Positions 1-6,305 of a stretch of DNA of 32,667 bases are shown here, piece by piece (position 1 is the stretch's first letter; each line of letters begins with the position of its first letter). The stretch lies in the NCBI GenBank assembly GCA_040905805.1, contig JBBDQS010000014.1, forward strand, positions 1 through 32,667. The letters are read 5' to 3'. The stretch is from Egibacteraceae bacterium. GTDB taxonomy: Bacteria > Actinomycetota > Nitriliruptoria > Euzebyales > Egibacteraceae. The notes beneath the pieces were generated by a model. The model made no database searches. It had not been told where the DNA came from and was given only the letters and a program-made list of their open reading frames with translations. A program made the translations under genes and the position numbers.

Positions 1-75
1 AGCCCGTCACAGGCTCCGCCCCACCCAGACGTCCCTTCAGAAAATCTGCACCCGAAGGTAATGGTGTACGACGGC

Positions 76-363
76 TCAGGCACCGACTTCCGAGCGCCCA
101 CGGAACTCGTCGCGGACCTGCTGCAACGAAGTGCCTTGGGCTCCGGCGTCGAGTTCGGCCAGACCCTGGGTGATCGCGGCGACCGACTCCTGGTCGGAGA
201 GGACCTCCAGGGTCAGCTCGAGTCCTTCGAGGTCGTCGATGGACAGCAACACTGCCTCGGCGCGGCCGTTGCGCGTGAGGGTGAACCGCTCATGTTCGGC
301 GTGGGCGAGGCGAGCAAGTTCGTTCAGCTTGGCTTTCGCCTCGCTCACCGGCAGCGTCGTCAT
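76..363 (-). CDS. Phd/YefM-family antitoxin, orphan in this window
   Basis: A 95-residue protein with the N-terminal pattern of Phd/YefM antitoxins: it opens with a short strand and 'VSEAKAKLNELARLAH', followed by 'FTLTRNGRAEAVLLSIDDLEGL'. Family members bind operator DNA through this N-terminal half and neutralise a RelE- or Doc-type toxin with a flexible C-terminus. The C-terminal 40 residues here are acidic and Gln/Ala-rich, which fits. The partner toxin would normally follow directly on the minus strand, but only 75 bases remain before the window edge and no toxin start with a convincing reading frame is visible. The gene is therefore either an orphan or its toxin lies outside the window. 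The ATG at 363 is the only reasonable start. The role is inferred from family resemblance alone. Confidence 0.8.
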   Translation of the reverse strand: MTTLPVSEAKAKLNELARLAHAEHERFTLTRNGRAEAVLLSIDDLEGLELTLEVLSDQESVAAITQGLAELDAGAQGTSLQQVRDEFRGRSEVGA

Positions 364-488
364 GGTCTGAATAGTAGTCCGTTTCGGGGGGACGGGGCAA
401 CGGTCGCCGGGCTGTCACCCGTCCGGCACACCGCCACAGCCTGGCCCTCGCGGCGTAGGGCTGGTGGCTGACTCTGTTTGGGAGGACG

Positions 489-1411
489 GTGACGGCATGT
501 CCATCGAATGGAGATGCCATGGCCACCACCTCGCTCCGTGTTGATGACGTGCCGCTCCTGCTCGAGTCGTTCCTCACCGGCTACTGGTCCCAGCGCACAC
601 GGGCGAACTACCGGTTCATCCTCGGCGGCTGGTTCACCTGGTGCACCCGCCATGAGCACGACGTGCTTCGTGACACTGACCCACGCGTGGTCGAACGCTG
701 GATCACCGACATGCAGCAGCACCCGTATGCAGCGAACACCATCGCCGCTCGCGTGTCAGCGGTCTCGGCGTTCTACCGCTGGTGCTTGCGCGAACAACTC
801 GTCGACCGCAACCCCGTCGAGGCGATCCGTCGCCCCAGCCGTCCGGGAGAGTCGACCACGTCGAGCCTGACCCGCCACCAGCTCACCGACTGGCTCGCGG
901 CCGCCGAACGCCACGGCGGTGCCTGGTGGGCCGCAGCGATGCTGCTGGGCCTCAACGGCCTGCGCTGCGGCGAGCTCATCGCCTGCGACGTCACCGACGT
1001 CGGCAACCACTCCTGGCACCACACCCTGGCGTTGCGCACCACCAAGGGCGACAAGCCCACCGTGATCGCGCTCGCCCCCCCGACCATGCAAGCGATCGAG
1101 ACCGCTGTCGACGGTCGGTCCGGCGGGCCGCTGCTGCGCAACACCGCCGGCCGGCGAATGACCGTCTACAACGTCCAGTACCTGGTCGCCGCGCTCGCCC
1201 GCGACGCCGGGATCATCAAACACCTGACTCCCCATGGGCTGCGACACAGCGCTATCACCGTTGGCCTGGACGCCGGCGTTTCCTTGCCGACATGCAGGAC
1301 TTCGCCCGCCACGCCGACCCCAAGACCACCCGACGCTACGACCGCTCCCGCCACGCCCTCAACCGCCACGCCACCTACGCCATCGCCCGCTACCTCGCCG
1401 GAGGCATATAG
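489..1411 (+). pseudogene. Tyrosine recombinase / phage-type integrase, frameshifted near the C-terminus
   Basis: Tyrosine recombinase of about 300 residues. The N-terminal SAM-like core-binding domain ('TRANYRFILGGWFTWC', 'FYRWCLREQLVDRNPVEAIR') is followed by the catalytic domain with Arg in 'GLNGLRCGELIA' and the His-x-x-Arg box 'LTPHGLRHSAITVGLDAG'. Just after 'DAGVSL', at about 1281-1287, the reading frame breaks. The expected tail, with 'FARHADPKTTRRYDRSRH' carrying the last His and the nucleophilic Tyr, continues in the +2 frame to a stop at 1411. One missing base in 'tccttgccg' accounts for this. The in-frame read-through product would lack the catalytic Tyr. The start is GTG 489 after GGGAGG, or ATG 519. 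A conserved repeat lies 43 bases past the end. The integrase is either inactive or affected by an assembly error. It is the natural candidate for mobilising the neighbouring genes. Confidence 0.87.
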
Positions 1412-1453
1412 ACATCGGTCCTGCGGGCCATGGTCCGCATTCGTGTAGGCGGG

Positions 1454-1466
1454 GCGGATTCAACGG
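1454..1466 (+). repeat. Dispersed repeat, copy 1 (partial; left arm only)
   Basis: The 13 bases GCGGATTCAACGG are identical to 2931-2943 and to the matching part of the copy near 4100. Only the left arm is present here: no TGAATCCGCC right arm follows. It sits immediately downstream of the integrase and upstream of the first hydrolase gene. Confidence 0.6.
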
Positions 1467-1491
1467 ATAACCGAACCCTCGGCACTCAGGA

Positions 1492-1514
1492 GCCTGTCGC
1501 AGGAACCGACAGGC
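1492..1514. other. Perfect 8-bp stem-loop after repeat copy 1
   Basis: GCCTGTCG at 1492-1499 pairs perfectly with CGACAGGC at 1507-1514 across a 7-base loop. It lies 26 bases after repeat copy 1 and 25 bases before the first hydrolase. It could be a terminator for the integrase (no T-run follows), an operator, or part of a recombination site. The sequence does not decide between these. Confidence 0.4.
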
Positions 1515-1527
1515 CGAACCGCCGGCG

Positions 1528-1533
1528 TAGCCT
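1528..1533 (+). promoter_or_regulatory. Possible -10 element for a leaderless hydrolase transcript
   Basis: TAGCCT ends 5 bases before the ATG at 1539 and there is no convincing ribosome-binding site. This is the arrangement seen for leaderless transcripts in Actinobacteria. No good -35 box is visible, so support is weak. Confidence 0.3.
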
Positions 1534-1538
1534 GGGGT

Positions 1539-2520
1539 ATGCAGTACACCGACTGGGGTGAGCGCGCCGCTTGCTGGTCCGGGATCCGCCGCGAGACGGT
1601 CGATGTGCACGGCACGAAGGTGCACTACCTGGTAACGGATCACACCCGGACGTCGGATCAGCCGGTTCACCTGCTCGTTCCCAACCCTGCCAACGGCGCC
1701 TCGAACTGGCTCGACGTACTCGCGGGGCTGCGGGCACACGCGCATGCGATCGCGGTAGACCTGCCCGGCACGATCGCCGGCCACACCGCGCTGCCGAACC
1801 GGCGCGCGGCGAGCATCGAAGCCAACGCGCTGTTCCTGCGTGATTTCAGCGACGCACTCGAACTCGATCTGGTCGTGGTTCACGGCTGGTCGGCGGGCGG
1901 GATGATTGCGCTGCTGTTCGCCGACCAGGCACCCGAACGGGTCGCCGGACTCGTGTTGGTTGTTCCGGCACTTCCCTCCCCCGCTGAGCGCGGGCGAGGC
2001 GCGCATGTGGCGGACCCTCGGCAGCGCTGGGTTGGCGGTCGTCGCGCCGGTCGCCCGTGCGCTGCTCCGCGTTTCGGAGAGACGGATCCTCGCGTGGAAC
2101 CTGCAGCAACTGAACGATCCCGCGTCGATTTCGGGTAGCAGATGGAATACGGGCGGTGACCTGACGAAGATGTCGGCGGAAATCGCCGGTCTCATGCGAG
2201 ATGAGATGTCGGCGGTCTAGTCGACACGCCTGGGAAGCGCGGTCACGGTGTATGCCTCAGTCATGTCGCTGATGTTCGTCTGGCGGCGATCCGTGCTCGA
2301 CGCGATGCGCCGGGTCGCGGCGCGGACTCTTCTTGTTTGGGGCGATGAGGATCGCCTCACTCCCCGCGCGTCGATCGATGACTGGACTGCGCACCGGCCC
2401 GACTGGAACTTGGTGGTCTTGCACGGTGTGGGTCACGCGCCGCCGTTGGAGGTCGCCGCCGATTACGCGCGCACGGTCATCGACTGGGTGGGGCTCACGG
2501 GTTCAGGACACGACCAATAG
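1539..2520 (+). pseudogene. Alpha/beta-hydrolase fold protein, broken by a frameshift and a stop
   Basis: An alpha/beta hydrolase of about 320 residues can be reassembled from two frames. The first frame gives the N-terminus and nucleophile elbow 'VVHGWSAGGMIALLFADQ' (Ser in G-x-S-x-G). At about 1975-1990, in a C-rich run ('cttccctcccccgctg'), the coding continuity moves by one base into the next frame ('PPLSAGEARMWRTLG'). That frame is then cut by a TAG at 2218-2220. It resumes without a further shift to give the acid loop 'LLVWGDEDRLTP' and the catalytic His in 'VVLHGVGHAPPLE'. All three catalytic positions are still readable, so decay seems recent. Two independent lesions, one a nonsense codon, make a sequencing slip an unlikely full explanation. 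The gene lies between repeat copies 1 and 2. Confidence 0.82.
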
Positions 2521-2875
2521 GGATACGTCGGGTAGCTGCTGGGAGCGGCTGTGAACAACCTCCGGTAGCAGGCTGGACCAGGCAGGAGCGACTACAGCCG
2601 CCAGGGTTCGGGAAACTTGGCACTCAAGGATGTAGAAGCCGCTGAGCTCGAGGCCAGCAGGGAGTGCCGGGCCGGCTGCCATGGAGCCGTTTGCGACGCT
2701 GACGACCCGTGCGGTCTCCCTGGGCATGAAGGCTTCCCCTCCGCGAGCGAAGGACGCCGGCCTTTGCGAGGTCATGAGTGATCTCGGTGTAGGCCGAGAG
2801 CTCGGCTGCTGCCTCAGCAGCTGTGGTCATCGCTGCGCGTGCCGGGTCCAGGTACAGAAGCAGTGCATACCGCAT
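2503..2875 (-). pseudogene. YCII/DGPF-domain protein, frameshifted and degenerate
   Basis: Starting at the ATG at 2875, the minus strand encodes the typical YCII-family opening 'MRYALLLYLDPARAAM' and 'AELSAYTEITHDLAKAGVL'. Near 2750 the frame changes by one base and continues as 'ARGGEAFMPRETARVVSV', then 'LSGFYILECQ'. The signature normally reading DGPF-E-KE-LGGF is degraded. YCII proteins of this type are usually partners of ECF sigma factors. Here the gene overlaps the end of the broken hydrolase by 18 bases on the opposite strand and has no sigma factor of its own nearby. It is a decayed paralogue of the YCII remnant at 4525. Confidence 0.65.
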
Positions 2876-2925
2876 GTCGCCTCCCGTCGGACCGTGCCAG
2901 GCGATACCCACGGCCTTAGGGTTAT

Positions 2926-2974
2926 CGGCGGCGGATTCAACGGGTCGCTGCAACGGCCTCGGTGAATCCGCCGC
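2926..2974. repeat. Dispersed palindromic repeat, copy 2 (full length)
   Basis: Arms GCGGCGGATTCA (2928-2939) and TGAATCCGCCGC (2963-2974) are perfectly complementary, separated by 23 bases. The first 25 bases (2926-2950) are identical to 4099-4123. Compared with copy 3 this copy has 14 extra bases (2951-2964) between the shared left part and the right arm. It lies between the start of the minus-strand YCII gene and the promoter of the second hydrolase. That is a divergent intergenic region, so it is badly placed to be a simple terminator. Confidence 0.8.
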
Positions 2975-3028
2975 GGCACACCGATGGCGGTCCTCCGCCG
3001 CGAGATGCGTGTTTGCCCGGAGGTTTCG

Positions 3029-3058
3029 TTGACGGCCTGAGCTGCGTTTGCCCATACT
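3029..3058 (+). promoter_or_regulatory. Sigma-70-type promoter for the second hydrolase
   Basis: TTGACG at 3029-3034 and CATACT at 3053-3058 are separated by 18 bases. This resembles a housekeeping promoter and would start transcription near 3065. It places the Shine-Dalgarno GGGGAGG (3071-3077) and the ATG at 3087 on the transcript, and argues against an upstream start at 3048. Confidence 0.55.
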
Positions 3059-3086
3059 TGTCCCACGGGCGGGGAGGGCCGGCGAC

Positions 3087-4040
3087 ATGGTGGATCGCAT
3101 CGAGCGGGAGCGGGCGCGTCTGGGCGCCGCCGAAGCTGCGGTGTTCGCCCACTACGGCGTGGACGCCTCATCCGAATCGCTCAGCGTTGACGATCCACCG
3201 CTGGTCACGCGCGTGGTGCGCTGCGGGCGGGGAGCTCCCACCGTGCTGTTCCACGGTGGAGGCATGACGGCGACGGTATGGACCCCATTGCTGCCCCACC
3301 TACCGGCCCGGTCCCTGAACCTGATCGATCTCCCTGGCTGCGGCCTGGCCGATGCCTTCGACTACACCTGCGTGGACCTCGCCGAGCACCAGGCCGCGTT
3401 CGTCGGCTCGGTGCTGGACGCGCTCGGACTCCAGCGTGCCGCACTGGTTGGCAGCTCACTTGGTGGCATGTACGCGTTGCGGTTCACGCTGCAGCAGCCG
3501 GAGCGAGTCACCGCGCTCTCGCTCATCAGCGCCCCCGCCTTCGCGTTGCCGGGCGCACGGATCCCGTTTCCGATGTCGCTGAGCAGCAACCGCCTGCTGG
3601 GTCGGCTCATGACCGCGCTGGCACCCTCTCCGACGCCACGCATGATGCGGCGGGTGCTCGCCATGATCGGCGGCAAGCAGGGGTTGGAGGGCGTGCCGGA
3701 AGCGCTGTTCGATGCATTGGGGGCGGCGATGGCGCTGGCAGGACCGACGACCGCTTCCCTCGGACCAGAGTCTTTCCGCTGGAGCCGGCCCCACCCACAC
3801 CTCGTCGTCACGGACCAGGAGCTCACGAACTGCCATGTGCCGGTGCAGCTCATCTGGGGGGACACCGACAAGGTGCAGTCGCCCGATGCCGGGATCCGGG
3901 CTGTCGAGTTGCTCCCCGACGGAAGGATCGAGATCCTCCCCGGTGGGCACGGGATCTGGTTCGACGCGCCCGCCCGGTGTGGAGAGCTTCTGACCGACTT
4001 CCTCCGCAGCGTCGAGGAAGAGGGTGCGTCGCCGAAGTAG
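3087..4040 (+). CDS. Alpha/beta-hydrolase fold protein
   Basis: Intact 317-residue alpha/beta hydrolase. Visible elements are the oxyanion-hole segment 'TVLFHGGGMTATVW' (HGGG 56-59), the nucleophile elbow 'LVGSSLGGMYALRF' (Ser124), the acid loop 'LIWGDTDKVQSP' (Asp259/Asp261) and the catalytic His288 in 'LPGGHGIWFDAP'. A lid of about 80 residues separates strand 6 from strand 7. The substrate cannot be read from the sequence; esterase, lactonase or C-C hydrolase activity are all possible. There is no signal peptide, so it should be cytosolic. The start at 3087 is chosen because GGGGAGG lies 9 bases upstream and a promoter ends at 3058. The gene has its own promoter and is bracketed by repeat copies 2 and 3, like a cassette. 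It is the intact counterpart of the broken hydrolase at 1539, though the two are only distantly similar. Confidence 0.87.
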   Translation: MVDRIERERARLGAAEAAVFAHYGVDASSESLSVDDPPLVTRVVRCGRGAPTVLFHGGGMTATVWTPLLPHLPARSLNLIDLPGCGLADAFDYTCVDLAEHQAAFVGSVLDALGLQRAALVGSSLGGMYALRFTLQQPERVTALSLISAPAFALPGARIPFPMSLSSNRLLGRLMTALAPSPTPRMMRRVLAMIGGKQGLEGVPEALFDALGAAMALAGPTTASLGPESFRWSRPHPHLVVTDQELTNCHVPVQLIWGDTDKVQSPDAGIRAVELLPDGRIEILPGGHGIWFDAPARCGELLTDFLRSVEEEGASPK

Positions 4041-4095
4041 AGGGATGGATCCGTTGGCCCACGACCGAGGTGCGGGACGCCAGCGAACCTACTGG

Positions 4096-4138
4096 TAGCG
4101 GCGGCGGATTCAACGGGTCGCTGAATCCGCCGCTGCTA
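4096..4138. repeat. Dispersed palindromic repeat, copy 3, with 5-bp direct flanks
   Basis: A 17-bp stem (4096-4112 with 4122-4138, one G-T wobble, ends TAGC...GCTA) closes on a 9-base loop. It shares 25 identical bases with copy 2 and lacks 14 bases of its centre. The pentamer ACTGG occurs directly before (4091-4095) and directly after (4139-4143), like a target-site duplication. The stop codon of the convergent minus-strand gene lies inside the right end, so the hairpin may also act as a bidirectional terminator between 4040 and 4136. Confidence 0.8.
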
Positions 4139-4453
4139 ACTGGGGGGAGGCCGAAGGCCCTTCCCGCCAAGGGGCTGCAACTCGAAGCGGTCGCCCATCT
4201 CTGCGATCACGGGACGAGCACGCGCGATCAACTGCTGGATCGCTTCCAGGTCCAGCGACGCCTGATGCGCCTCAGCGTCATCCCAGACTTCGACGACCCA
4301 GATGGAGTCGGCGTTGTGGGCGTCTCGGCTGACCACGTACAGGTGGCAACCCGCGACGTCCTCGAGTGCTCCCGCGGCCTCCAGCAGATGGTCCACCAAA
4401 ACGTCACCCTTGCCGGGCTTCGCGACGATCTTCCCACACAGCCCGTAGTTCAC
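4136..4453 (-). CDS. Antibiotic biosynthesis monooxygenase (ABM) domain protein
   Basis: A 105-residue single-domain protein of the dimeric alpha+beta barrel ABM/YgiN type: 'YGLCGKIVAKPGKGDVLVDH' leads into the first helix, then 'LYVVSRDAHNADSIWVVEVW' and 'DDAEAHQASLDLEAIQQLIA'. Family members are small cytosolic quinol or polyketide monooxygenases, or heme- and stress-related proteins. The sequence does not pick between these. It starts with GTG 4453 behind a strong AGGAGG five bases upstream. Its last codons and TAG stop run into the end of palindromic repeat copy 3, so the extreme C-terminus ('GLRPPPS') may have been altered when that element arrived. The gene is complete and, with the second hydrolase, one of the few intact genes in the island. 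Confidence 0.85.
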   Translation of the reverse strand: MNYGLCGKIVAKPGKGDVLVDHLLEAAGALEDVAGCHLYVVSRDAHNADSIWVVEVWDDAEAHQASLDLEAIQQLIARARPVIAEMGDRFELQPLGGKGLRPPPS

Positions 4454-4524
4454 ATCGTCCTCCTCGAGCCTCGAGCCGCCACGCTACAGGCAGGCGACAA
4501 CCCTGGCGTAGCGGCTGATCACCT

Positions 4525-4766
4525 ATGCGGGCCTTGGGGCGTACAGCCGAAGCGACGGTCACCACGGTCCTGCGGGCCAAGGACCGCACTGGGGCCCGGG
4601 CCGACGACGACGTCGTGGCCACCGACGGGCCGTACCTCGAAGCCAAGGAGCACCTGGGTGGATTCTGGATCCTTGACGAGGAGCAGCAGCGGTCGAATGG
4701 AGCCGACGCGTCATGTGGTGCGTGCACGCCCCCATCGAGCTCCGGCCGTTCCGGGCCCAGTCCTGA
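4525..4766 (+). pseudogene. YCII/DGPF-domain partner of the ECF sigma factor, truncated and frameshifted
   Basis: The core 'VVATDGPYLEAKEHLGGFWI' is the signature of YCII proteins that accompany ECF42-type sigma factors. The usual N-terminal 45 or so residues ('MRY-LL...') are missing upstream. At about 4688-4693, in a 'gagcagcagcgg' repeat, the frame changes and the expected C-terminus 'VEWSRRVMWCVHAPIELRPF' continues in another frame to TGA 4764-4766. The sigma factor starts 6 bases later, so the two formed a translationally linked pair. With an N-terminal truncation and a frameshift, this partner is unlikely to be functional. Confidence 0.75.
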
Positions 4767-4772
4767 GCACGG

Positions 4773-5966
4773 ATGACGGGCCACGTCGACGCCGCCGCGA
4801 TCGGCCGGATCGTCCGTGAGGATTCCGGCCGATCCGTGGCCACGCTCGTGCGCATCTTCGGTTCGATCGACCTGGCCGAGGACGCGGTGCAGGACGCGTT
4901 CGTCGTGGAGCAACCCGGGCACGACGAACCGCGGCAGGTGGGCGCCGTGAAGGACGACCAGCTCCGCCTCGTCTTCACCTGCTGCCACCCCGCACTGTCA
5001 ACAGAGGCCCGTGTCGCGCTGACCCTGCGGCTGCTCGGGGGGCTCACCACCCTGGAGGTCGCGTCTGCCTTCCTGGTCTCGCAGCCGACGATGGCGCAGC
5101 GCCTGGTGCGGGCCAAGCGTAAGATCCGGGAGGCGCGGATTCCGTTTCGGGTGCCCGACGAGGACGACCTGCCCGTACGGCTCGCAGCTGTCCTCACCGT
5201 GGTCTACCTCGTCTACAACGCGGGGGCGGACCGCGACGGCCACCCCTGCGCGGACGCGGTCAGACTCGCACGGGTGCTGCGGGACCTGCTGCCGGACGAG
5301 CCGGAAGTAGCCGGGCTGCTCGCGCTGCTGCTGCTCGCCGAGGCGCGCCGACCCGCACGACACGACGCTGACGGCCGGCTGGTCGTGCTCCGCGACCAGG
5401 ACCGGTCGTGCTGGGACCGGTCGCTCATCGACGAGGGCCTTGCGATCGTCCGCCGGCTCCTCAACCGGAACGAGCCCGGCCCCTTCCAGCTTCAGGCAGC
5501 GATCGCCGCGGTGCACACCGACGCGGCCACGTTCGAGCAGACTGACTGGCCGCAGGTGCTGGCGCTCTACGACCATCTCTACGCCGTGCAGCCCACCCCG
5601 GTGGTCGCACTGAACCGCGCCATCGCCCTGGGCGAGACCGAGGGGCCCGCCGCCGCGCTCGCGGTCGTCGACCGCTTGGCTCTAGACGACTACCAGCCGT
5701 TCCATGCCACCTGCGCCCACCTGCTACGCGAGGTCGGCCGCCACCGAGAGGCCGACGACGAGTACCGCCGGGCCGTCGACCTTGCCGTGGAGCCCGCTCA
5801 ACGCGCATGGCTTGAGCAACAGCGGACCTCAAATTTGGTCACGGACGGCACGTTCCGAGGGCGCCCGCCGAACGTGATCCCGCGCAAGGTGTACGAGGAG
5901 CTGCGCTGCCCGCACGATGGACGAGGTCGACGAGCTGGTGCGCCAGGGGCAGGCGCTCACGGGTAG
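4773..5966 (+). CDS. ECF42-like RNA polymerase sigma factor with a deletion in region 2
   Basis: Sigma-70 family ECF factor with a long C-terminal extension, as in group ECF42. Region 2 begins normally ('[20 protein letters not shown]', '[10 protein letters not shown]'). Directly after residue 43 it jumps to '[20 protein letters not shown]'. The usual 45-60 residues between these points, including the -10-recognising helix and the 'AIDRLRRE' block, are missing while the frame is kept. Region 4 ('[20 protein letters not shown]', '[10 protein letters not shown]') and the TPR-like C-terminal domain ('[16 protein letters not shown]', '[18 protein letters not shown]') are well preserved up to about residue 355. 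The final 40 residues do not belong to the family: the frame runs into foreign sequence. Without the -10-binding part it probably cannot start transcription. Its YCII partner just upstream is also broken. Confidence 0.78.
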   Translation: MTGHVDAAAIGRIVREDSGRSVATLVRIFGSIDLAEDAVQDAFVVEQPGHDEPRQVGAVKDDQLRLVFTCCHPALSTEARVALTLRLLGGLTTLEVASAFLVSQPTMAQRLVRAKRKIREARIPFRVPDEDDLPVRLAAVLTVVYLVYNAGADRDGHPCADAVRLARVLRDLLPDEPEVAGLLALLLLAEARRPARHDADGRLVVLRDQDRSCWDRSLIDEGLAIVRRLLNRNEPGPFQLQAAIAAVHTDAATFEQTDWPQVLALYDHLYAVQPTPVVALNRAIALGETEGPAAALAVVDRLALDDYQPFHATCAHLLREVGRHREADDEYRRAVDLAVEPAQRAWLEQQRTSNLVTDGTFRGRPPNVIPRKVYEELRCPHDGRGRRAGAPGAGAHG

Positions 5967-6075
5967 GTCGCGCACCACGCCGCTGTGGGACCCCGAGCGC
6001 GACGGGCGTTTCGTCGACGACTGGGACAAGGCGCTGGATCGGCTGGCCGACCCCCCCGCTCCGACGGTAGCTTAG
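5917..6075 (+). other. Unrecognised C-terminal gene remnant
   Basis: A 52-codon open frame ('[16 protein letters not shown]', 'TTPLWDPERDGRFVDDWDKA') with strong coding-like composition ends at TAG 6075. The preceding 25 residues of the sigma-factor frame ('[19 protein letters not shown]') read as its natural upstream part, with a one-base frame change near 5910. This suggests the 3' end of another protein fused to the sigma gene. I do not recognise the family. Confidence 0.35.
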
Positions 6076-6185
6076 GCCCGGCTCTCCAGGAGCACCCGGC
6101 ACGCCTCCGCGCACCGGTGGCAGGCCTGGGCGCAGAGCCGGCAGTGCTCGTGGTGGTCGGCGTGGCTGTCGCACGCCAGCGCTCG
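6072..6185 (-). pseudogene. Fragment of a cysteine-rich four-helix copper-binding protein (DUF326-like)
   Basis: The minus strand carries the last 35 or so residues of a DUF326-type protein: 'HHEHCRLCAQACHRCAEACR' followed by 'VLLESRA' and a TAA. This Cys-x-x-Cys-x-x-x-Cys pattern is typical of Csp-like copper storage and four-helix copper proteins. The N-terminal two thirds, with the other cysteine pairs, are absent and no start codon with a ribosome site leads into it. Its stop overlaps the end of the remnant on the other strand, marking a breakpoint at the right edge of the island. Confidence 0.6.
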
Positions 6186-6305
6186 CGGGCGCTGCTCATG
6201 GTGCAGTCCTTGTCGTCGGCGTCGTGCACGCGTACCCGCGATCGGGCCCGCGTGAACCCAGGCGCGAACGATCGGGGTCACTGCGCCTCGGCTATCGTGA
6301 GGACC

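Noticed and set aside
1-75. Toxin gene partner of the Phd-like antitoxin
   Set aside because: The minus-strand frames after the antitoxin stop contain early stops and no RelE or Doc motif in the 75 bases available.
2926-2974. Repeat copy 2 as an ordinary transcription terminator
   Set aside because: It lies between divergently oriented gene starts (YCII on minus, hydrolase on plus), where a terminator has no purpose. Copy 3, between convergent genes, could act as one.
3048-3086. Upstream start of the second hydrolase at 3048
   Set aside because: A promoter with -10 box at 3053-3058 would start transcription after this codon, and only the ATG at 3087 has a good ribosome site.
2926-4138. The palindromes as classical integron attC sites
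   Set aside because: ATTCAAC in the left arm fits one attC core consensus, but the partner core GTTRRRY is missing in the right arm (TGAATCC instead), and the recombinase is not IntI-like by its visible motifs.
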